DNA of 6,461 nucleotides from Victivallaceae bacterium (GTDB lineage Bacteria > Verrucomicrobiota > Lentisphaeria > Victivallales > Victivallaceae): NCBI GenBank assembly GCA_028717165.1, contig JAQUOK010000188.1, positions 1-6,461 on the forward strand, written 5' to 3'. The notes under the pieces are model-generated. The model had not been told where the DNA came from, ran no database searches, and saw only the letters and a list, made by a program, of their open reading frames with translations. Of this stretch, positions 1-3,962 are shown one piece after another (within the stretch, counting starts at the first letter, position 1; each line of letters starts with the position of its first letter). The position numbers and the translations under genes are program-made.

Positions 1-43
1 CTGCTATATCATTTATTATATATTTTTCTGCTTTTATTTTCAT
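1..43 (-). CDS. N-terminal fragment of an unidentified protein (runs off the window)
   Basis: Only 14 codons are visible: ATG at 43-41, then MKIKAEKYIINDIA, continuing past base 1. The start is supported by an AAAGGA Shine-Dalgarno-like sequence on the minus strand at 60-55, 11 nt before the ATG, which is somewhat long. A near-consensus promoter lies just upstream at 97-69. The short lysine-rich start followed by IINDIA faintly recalls the beginning of LacI-type DNA-binding domains, which often read like 'TIxDIA'. A regulator next to a sugar hydrolase would make sense, but 14 residues cannot establish a family. The gene lies downstream of the GH36 gene on the same strand and has its own promoter. 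Confidence 0.55.
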   Translation of the reverse strand, partial: MKIKAEKYIINDIA

Positions 44-68
44 AATATATGAAATCCTTTCATACTTT

Positions 69-97
69 AGTATAATCGATTTCTGCTTCAATGTCAA
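69..97 (-). promoter_or_regulatory. Sigma-70 type promoter for the left-edge gene
   Basis: On the minus strand the -35 box TTGACA (97-92) is followed by exactly 17 bp and the -10 box TATACT (74-69). This is a near-perfect housekeeping promoter. Transcription would start around 62, giving a leader of about 20 nt that contains the AAAGGA at 60-55 and the ATG at 43-41. It is the best promoter in the window. The IS66-type element sits only about 40 bp upstream of the -35 box and leaves the promoter core intact. Confidence 0.75.
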
Positions 98-113
98 GTG
101 TATATCAACACTT
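96..113. promoter_or_regulatory. Operator-like palindrome over the -35 box
   Basis: AAGTGT (96-101) and ACACTT (108-113) form a perfect 6-bp inverted repeat around a 6-bp spacer. The repeat overlaps the last two bases of the TTGACA -35 box (92-97) and extends upstream of it. An 18-bp site of this shape and position is typical of a dimeric repressor or activator operator. The binding protein is unknown; autoregulation by the left-edge gene is only a guess. Six-base arms can arise by chance in AT-rich DNA. Confidence 0.4.
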
Positions 114-129
114 TTTTCAGAAATTAAAA

Positions 130-137
130 TTCCGATT
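130..137. repeat. Left copy of IS66 target-site duplication
   Basis: TTCCGATT lies directly outside the left inverted repeat and is repeated exactly at 2255-2262 outside the right one. Eight base pairs is the duplication length known for the IS66 family, so this fixes the element ends to the base. Confidence 0.93.
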
Positions 138-161
138 GTAATCGGTCAGTCGCTTTTTGGT
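138..161 (+). repeat. IS66 left terminal inverted repeat
   Basis: 24 bp starting GTAATCGGTCAG and ending TTTTTGGT. It is an exact inverse of 2231-2254; the match stops at the next base on the inner side, and on the outer side the target duplication begins. Confidence 0.94.
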
Positions 162-200
162 AGTTTTTCCGACTTTTTACAGATTTTTTTCTTTTTCTAT

Positions 201-228
201 TTGAATTTCCGGGCTTGTTGCGTATATT
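201..228 (+). promoter_or_regulatory. Probable promoter of the IS66 operon
   Basis: TTGAAT (201-206) and TATATT (223-228) are separated by 16 bp in the AT-rich leader just inside the left end. Predicted transcription start is near 235, about 54 nt before the first gene. A shifted -10 box, TATTAT at 225-230, would give an 18-bp spacer. Promoter calls in such AT-rich DNA are uncertain, but this is the best pair upstream of the first gene. Confidence 0.45.
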
Positions 229-270
229 ATCGGAAGTCCGATTTAGGACATGTTAATTAGGACATCCGAT
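229..270 (+). promoter_or_regulatory. Repeat cluster at the IS66 operon start (candidate operator)
   Basis: A perfect palindrome, ATCGGA-AG-TCCGAT (229-242), sits immediately after the -10 box over the predicted start point. It is followed by two direct copies of TTAGGACAT (243-251 and 257-265), then another TCCGAT half-site (265-270). Such dense symmetry between promoter and ribosome binding site suggests an operator controlling transposase expression, possibly read by one of the element's own proteins. An mRNA hairpin is the alternative. The ATCGG core also occurs in the terminal repeats. Confidence 0.4.
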
Positions 271-288
271 AAAATTTAAGGAGCAGGC

Positions 289-603
289 ATGACAGAAAAA
301 GAATTGATGAAAAAGTGGTTCGCCGCAGTAAAAGGAACCGGCTTTATCGCCAAAGGTTCGATTCGTCAGTACAAGCGTAATTGCGGAAAAAAGAGCTGTC
401 CCAAATGTGCTTCAGGCGAACGTCACCTGACTTATCAAATGACCTATTATAAAGATGGCCGGCAACACTCAAGATATGTTGGCCCCACCCAAATTGAGGA
501 ATTCCGCCAGGCGATAGCCAACGGCCGCAAACTCGAAGAATTGATGGTCGATTTCGGCCTCGAATATCTAAAAATTCTCAAAAAGCAAGCCAAAGAAAAC
601 TGA
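289..603 (+). CDS. DUF6788-like small protein, first gene of the IS66-type element
   Basis: This is a 104-aa basic protein. A good Shine-Dalgarno sequence, AAGGAG (278-283), lies 5 nt before the ATG and supports the start. The central motif GSIRQYKRNCGKKSCPKC (about residues 23-40) is followed by ASGERHLTYQMTYYKDGRQ. Cys32, Cys37, Cys40 and His46 could form a small zinc site, and this pattern (K-CGK-x-C-x-C-x-G-x-H followed by aromatic and R-x-R-Y-V residues) is what I recognise as DUF6788. The C-terminal part (about 66-103) looks like a charged helix. Proteins of this type commonly occur next to IS66-like transposases; their biochemical role is not known to me. The gene ends 2 nt before the transposase start, so the two are probably co-translated. 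A DNA-binding or accessory transposition role is inference. Confidence 0.8.
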   Translation: MTEKELMKKWFAAVKGTGFIAKGSIRQYKRNCGKKSCPKCASGERHLTYQMTYYKDGRQHSRYVGPTQIEEFRQAIANGRKLEELMVDFGLEYLKILKKQAKEN

Positions 604-605
604 CG

Positions 606-2231
606 TTGCATTACAGTAAACGCTATAAAAAACGCATTGCACAGCTCGAATGCGAACTCGAAATGTATAAAAAAGTTGCGATTGCCGCAGAAGCGAACAG
701 CAAACAAAACCTTATTCTTTTTAAAGAAGAACAAAGGAAACGGCAAAATCTGGAATCGGAACTGGAAAAGCAGAAACGCTTGAATACCGACTTGCAGGCA
801 AAATCCTGCCTTTGGGAGCGGGAAGGAAAAAATCTTCATGCTGAACTCAAAAAAATGGGTGAACTATCGGATGCGTATGCGGATTCACTAAAGAAGATAA
901 AAGCCTTGGAAAAGAAGTTGAATATCCGCAAAGGCACGGAAGATCCCTATGGCCTTAATACGCCTTCAAGCAAGAAAGTGAACAAACCTAATTCTACAGC
1001 AGAAAATCGTGCTAAGCGCGGTGGAGCCAAGCCGGGACATGAAGGACACGGCCGTAAAGATTTTACTGTTGCTGAAGCTGACCAGGTAACATACAACTCT
1101 GTTCCGTCAGGCAGACCGTGCTGTGATAATCCGGATTTACACCCTGTCGGTACCGTGAATCATGCCGTATATAATTTTGTGCCGATGAAATTGGAAAAGG
1201 TAATGAATGTTAATACTAAATATCACTGCGTAAACTGCGACAGTGATGTCCTTGCGGCTGCTGAAGACACTTTTCCCGGCGCAAAGTACAGCAACATGGC
1301 TGGAGCATTGAGTATCGCTGAATGTTATTTCCATAACGCTACAATAGGCAGTGTCGCTGAACGCTTCGGCATCAATAAAGGAACTTTGATCGGCATAGCT
1401 CACAGGTATGCTGACGCACTTGAACCATTGTACCGTCAGATTATTTTTGAAATGCGTAAATCTTTATTTCTTCATGCGGATGAAACCGGATGGAGCATGG
1501 ACGGCAAAAAAGCTTATGCATGGCTCTTTGCCAACGATTTATTTCAAGTATTCGCGTTCCGGGAAACGCGCGGTTCGATAGTTCCGAAAGAAATACTTGG
1601 AGAAGAAGAATCTGAGCTTATTTTAATCGTTGACCGCTACCGGGGATATTCGCCGTTGTTGCTGTTCCGGCAATTCTGTTACGCCCATCTGTTCCGGGAT
1701 GTTGAAGAGCTTAAACTTGAGTTCCCGGACGATAAACAAGTAACTGTTTTCTGCGATGATTTAATGAATCAACTCACAAAAGCAATGAAACTTAAAAGCG
1801 AATCTTTGAGTCGACAAAAGTATGTTTCCAAAGCCAGAAAAATAAAAAAAGAAATTATGAGAATCTGTCATGAGGAAGCTAATGATCCGGGAGTTCAAGG
1901 TATCCAGGACATATTCAGAGAAAATGAAGATAAACTTTTTCACTGGGTTGAAAATCCGGATATTCCCTGCGAAAATAACTTCGGAGAACGCAATCTTCGA
2001 CCAGTAGTAATACTGCGCAAAATAAGTTTCGGATGTCAGTCTGAACGTGGAATGCGTACCCGGGAAATCCTGATGACTATTCTTCATACGGCAAAATGCC
2101 GGGGACACGATCCGGTTAATTTCCTTGAAAGAGCCCTGAATATATTATGCAAAGACCCCAAAGCAGACTTGCGCCATTTGATTTTTTCAGATGAACTTTC
2201 AAATAGCCAGGACGATTCTATCGCGGCTTGA
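606..2231 (+). CDS. IS66-family DDE transposase (TnpC-type)
   Basis: A 541-aa protein of normal length for the main IS66 transposase. Residues about 8-106 are a charged, heptad-like helix, probably a coiled coil for multimerisation. Next comes the IS66 linker PYGLNTPSSKK and a basic GGAKPGHEGHGR segment (about 114-150). A reduced zinc-finger-like region has Cys172/Cys173 and Cys208-x2-Cys211. The catalytic core shows the expected motifs: HADETGW with Asp292, IVDRYRGY with Asp343, a CYAH block near 358-361, and CENNFGERNLRP with Glu461, giving an intact DDE triad. The start is taken as TTG at 606, 2 nt after the TGA of the upstream gene and with no strong ribosome site of its own, which points to translational coupling. 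ATG at 666 (Met21) is an alternative. The stop codon shares its last base with the right inverted repeat. Confidence 0.93.
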   Translation: MHYSKRYKKRIAQLECELEMYKKVAIAAEANSKQNLILFKEEQRKRQNLESELEKQKRLNTDLQAKSCLWEREGKNLHAELKKMGELSDAYADSLKKIKALEKKLNIRKGTEDPYGLNTPSSKKVNKPNSTAENRAKRGGAKPGHEGHGRKDFTVAEADQVTYNSVPSGRPCCDNPDLHPVGTVNHAVYNFVPMKLEKVMNVNTKYHCVNCDSDVLAAAEDTFPGAKYSNMAGALSIAECYFHNATIGSVAERFGINKGTLIGIAHRYADALEPLYRQIIFEMRKSLFLHADETGWSMDGKKAYAWLFANDLFQVFAFRETRGSIVPKEILGEEESELILIVDRYRGYSPLLLFRQFCYAHLFRDVEELKLEFPDDKQVTVFCDDLMNQLTKAMKLKSESLSRQKYVSKARKIKKEIMRICHEEANDPGVQGIQDIFRENEDKLFHWVENPDIPCENNFGERNLRPVVILRKISFGCQSERGMRTREILMTILHTAKCRGHDPVNFLERALNILCKDPKADLRHLIFSDELSNSQDDSIAA

Positions 2232-2254
2232 CCAAAAAGCGACTGACCGATTAC
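2231..2254 (-). repeat. IS66 right terminal inverted repeat
   Basis: 24 bp starting ACCAAAAAGCGA and ending CCGATTAC, an exact inverse of the left repeat at 138-161. Its innermost base is also the last base of the transposase stop codon. Confidence 0.94.
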
Positions 2255-2262
2255 TTCCGATT
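2255..2262. repeat. Right copy of IS66 target-site duplication
   Basis: TTCCGATT, identical to 130-137, immediately outside the right inverted repeat. Confidence 0.93.
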
Positions 2263-2288
2263 GAAGTTTAAAGCGCAGGTGTTTACCG

Positions 2289-2319
2289 AAAAACCGGAGC
2301 CCTGAACAAATTTCAGGGC
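2289..2319 (-). terminator. Intrinsic terminator, probably that of the GH36 gene
   Basis: On the minus strand an 8-bp perfect stem (GCCCTGAA and TTCAGGGC, 2319-2299) with a 5-nt loop is followed after five bases by TTTTT (2293-2289). The T-tract lies on the minus-strand side only, so it points leftward. With the IS1380 element removed, the hairpin begins about 25 nt after the GH36 stop codon, the usual place for a terminator. The 5-nt gap before the T-tract weakens it somewhat. It lies in the short host spacer between the two elements. Confidence 0.6.
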
Positions 2320-2321
2320 GA

Positions 2322-2325
2322 CTAA
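2322..2325. repeat. Left copy of IS1380 target-site duplication
   Basis: CTAA directly abuts the left inverted repeat and recurs at 3939-3942 outside the right one. Short duplications of 4-5 bp are usual for IS1380. Four bases alone would be weak, but both copies sit exactly at the ends of the inverted repeats. Confidence 0.82.
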
Positions 2326-2345
2326 CCTGAATAATTCATAAATTT
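2326..2345 (+). repeat. IS1380 left terminal inverted repeat
   Basis: CCTGAATAATTCATAAATTT pairs with the inverse of the right end except for a central A/T difference and a shift in the A/T run. The TGAAT-A-ATTCA part is itself a palindrome about the mismatched base, so both ends present almost the same site on either strand. Confidence 0.85.
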
Positions 2346-2351
2346 GATTTT

Positions 2352-2372
2352 CCGGCGTTTTTCGCCGGTTTT
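2352..2372 (+). terminator. Plus-strand terminator-like hairpin inside the IS1380 left end
   Basis: CCGGCG-TTTTT-CGCCGG (2352-2368) followed by TTTT (2369-2372) has the form of a short rho-independent terminator in the plus direction. It lies 26 bp inside the element. It would stop transcription entering from the left, including readthrough from the IS66 transposase, before it runs antisense into the IS1380 transposase. The minus-strand side has no T-tract, so it is not the transposase's own terminator. Confidence 0.5.
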
Positions 2373-2463
2373 GGCAGCCAGAAGATGGCATTGGCGGCCG
2401 GGTTGTTTGAAAATCTCAGTCCGACAGGGCGAGAATCGGGAATCTGTGCAGACGCCCCCTTAC

Positions 2464-2488
2464 CCCCGCTATTTTCTTTGCGGCGGGG
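2464..2488. other. GC-rich inverted repeat after the IS1380 transposase
   Basis: CCCCGC (2464-2469) and GCGGGG (2483-2488) form a 6-bp stem with a 13-nt loop, starting 16 nt beyond the transposase stop codon on the minus strand. No T-tract follows in that direction. It could stabilise or end the transposase mRNA, but it may be chance in GC-rich DNA. Confidence 0.25.
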
Positions 2489-2503
2489 ACCGCTTTGCTG
2501 TTT

Positions 2504-3849
2504 CTATATCCGCAGGGCGGCGAAGAAGTCGCAGATTCTCCGGCAGATGTCTTTGCAGGGAAAATGTTGCGGCAGGTGAAAAAGTATTCTCCGGGAGGAT
2601 ACCTCGACCCGCGCGGCGCATTTGAGCAGGCGCAGACGAATAGTATCGAACTGTGCATTAGCCAGATGAGTTCCCGCAAGCAGCTTTTCGCGCAATGCGT
2701 GCATGAGCATGTAAGCGGCGGAATGCAGAAACAGGCGGAACTGGTTGGCGGTGGCTTTATGGCAACTGGCGCGGTCTGATTTCAGGCCGTTTTTGTGGTC
2801 TTTGATAAAAAGTTCCGCGTTGCCCCGGTCGCAGTAAACTTCCTCGTAAAGATATTTCGCCCCGGTATCTTCGAATGAGGTGACGATGTACCGGGCGTCG
2901 AGTTCACCGGAGTCGTTGACGTTGATGCGGCATATTACCCGACGGGGACGCGCCCAGGTGCCTGCGGCGTAATGTCCTGAAGCATAGACCCGGCAGGCTC
3001 TGCCGAGTTTTTTGTACTTGAGACGGGCCTGTTCAAATGCGTATTCGAATTGCCGGTTGAGCACGCGGTTCGGGCTGAGCCCGATTACGAATTCAACGCC
3101 GCCGGCTTCACACCAGGCGTGAACCTCGGGTTTGCTGTGGTGCCCGTCCGCGCGAAAAATCAGCACGGTTTCTGGGAAACGAGCGCGTATTTTGCGGACA
3201 ATGCGTTTGAGCAAGGCCAGAATTTCTCCGGCGCGGGGCGTTTTGCCGGGACGGATGGTCGCGGTGATAAGCTTCCCGGTGAGGCCGTCGTATACATGAA
3301 ACGGCATCAGGCAGTATTCGTCTTCGTGGGCGTTGAACAGCAGCAACTGTTGAGCTCCATGGCAATGAATCGCGGTCGGATCCATATCAATGACGATGGC
3401 TTTGGGAGCTTTATCGAATGAGTCGAGAAAAATGTCGCCCAAAGCGTAACCAAGGCAGACAAGTTCTTTGCTGTTCACTCGGTTTTCAAGCCGGGTCATG
3501 GTTGGCTGGGACGCCAGAGCCGTGTCTGGGCCGGGGGCTTTTCCGACTGCGGTTTGAAATGCCGGATCAAGCCGAAGGTGGTCGCAGTCGTCAGCGTCCT
3601 CGTAGCCTTGGCAGATCTGCAGAATACGCTGGCAGATCAGATCGGACAACGAATGCTCGACGTAGGACCGGTGGCGCTCGTCATGGATGCAACCGGCAAG
3701 TTTTGAAGATAAATTGAGGCGGTTTTCAAGTTCACGCAGCAGTACGGCTCCAAAGTCGCTGGTGACTTGCGGTTCGTCGAAGCGGGCTTCGATCCGGAGG
3801 TTTTTCAGAGACTCGAACTCCAGTTGTTCGTAGTTTTTGAATCAGACAT
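2504..3849 (-). pseudogene. IS1380-family transposase, frameshifted near its N terminus
   Basis: The long open frame runs from 3841 to the TAG at 2506-2504 and contains no ATG, GTG or TTG before a late TTG at 3649. Its N-terminal part (ARFDEPQVTSDFGAVLLREL) matches the usual beginning of IS1380 transposases, so the gene must start further upstream. The natural start is ATG at 3849-3847 with AAGGTG (3859-3854) 4 nt before it, but that frame reads MSDSKTTNNWSSSL and stops. Adding one A to the A5 tract (T5 on the plus strand, 3834-3838) joins the two as MSDSK-NYEQLEFE... and gives 448 aa, a normal family length. DDE motifs are intact: IDMDPT (restored Asp155/157), FRADG (Asp235) and YCDRGNAE (Glu346). 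The lesion could be a real deletion or a homopolymer sequencing error. Translation from TTG 3649 would make a 381-aa protein lacking the conserved N terminus. Confidence 0.85.
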
Positions 3850-3917
3850 AATTCACCTTGATAAGTTAAAATGGCAATATAACACATTGCACGATAAATG
3901 CTTGTAGTAAAAATAGA

Positions 3918-3938
3918 AAATTTTATGAATAATTCAGG
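3918..3938 (-). repeat. IS1380 right terminal inverted repeat
   Basis: Read on the minus strand it begins CCTGAATTATTCATAAAA, matching the left end except for the central base and one base in the A/T run. Confidence 0.85.
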
Positions 3939-3942
3939 CTAA
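3939..3942. repeat. Right copy of IS1380 target-site duplication
   Basis: CTAA, identical to 2322-2325, directly outside the right inverted repeat. Confidence 0.82.
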
Positions 3943-3962
3943 GGCAATATGGATCTGCGGGT

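Larger units (their letters stand above)
138..2254 (+). mobile_element. Complete IS66-family insertion sequence (2117 bp)
   Basis: The element has perfect 24-bp terminal inverted repeats (138-161 and 2231-2254) beginning GTAATCGG, agreeing with the GTAA ends typical of IS66. It is flanked by an 8-bp direct repeat, TTCCGATT. Inside are two plus-strand genes, a 104-aa DUF6788-like protein and a 541-aa IS66-type transposase, plus a 127-bp leader with promoter and operator-like repeats. Classical IS66 members carry tnpA, tnpB and tnpC; here neither tnpA nor tnpB can be seen, and the DUF6788-like gene occupies the upstream slot. Both reading frames, the ends and the duplication are intact, so the copy looks recent and possibly active. 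Confidence 0.95.
2326..3938 (-). mobile_element. IS1380-family insertion sequence (1613 bp), transposase frameshifted
   Basis: The ends are imperfect inverted repeats of about 20 bp starting CCTGAAT (2326-2345 against 3938-3918), with a CTAA duplication on both sides. The CC start, the roughly 1.6-kb length and the single transposase gene all fit IS1380. The interior is clearly richer in G and C than the surrounding DNA. The transposase reads on the minus strand, converging with the IS66 transposase. The 89-bp leader (3850-3938) is AT-rich and contains a possible -10 box, TATATT (3881-3876), with no convincing -35 partner. The 158 bp after the gene (2346-2503) hold two hairpins and no other gene I can support. 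Confidence 0.92.

Noticed and set aside
447..839. Minus-strand 130-codon open frame
   Set aside because: It runs antisense across the DUF6788-like and transposase genes, both of which have clear family motifs.
2299..2372. The two neighbouring hairpins as a small RNA, attC-like site or short repeat array
   Set aside because: They lie on opposite sides of an exact IS1380 end, so they were brought together by the insertion and do not form one unit.
2344..3717. Several plus-strand open frames across the IS1380 element
   Set aside because: They lie antisense to the transposase, in GC-rich DNA where open frames arise by chance, and show no recognisable protein motifs or ribosome sites.
3800..3849. 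Programmed -1 frameshift producing the IS1380 transposase
   Set aside because: The A5 tract is short, the A-AAA-ACT context is not a standard slippery heptamer, and I see no stimulatory structure. A missing base is simpler, and IS1380 transposases are normally made from one frame.
138..3938. Composite transposon formed by the two elements
   Set aside because: The elements belong to different families, have different ends, and each has its own target duplication. They are independent insertions.
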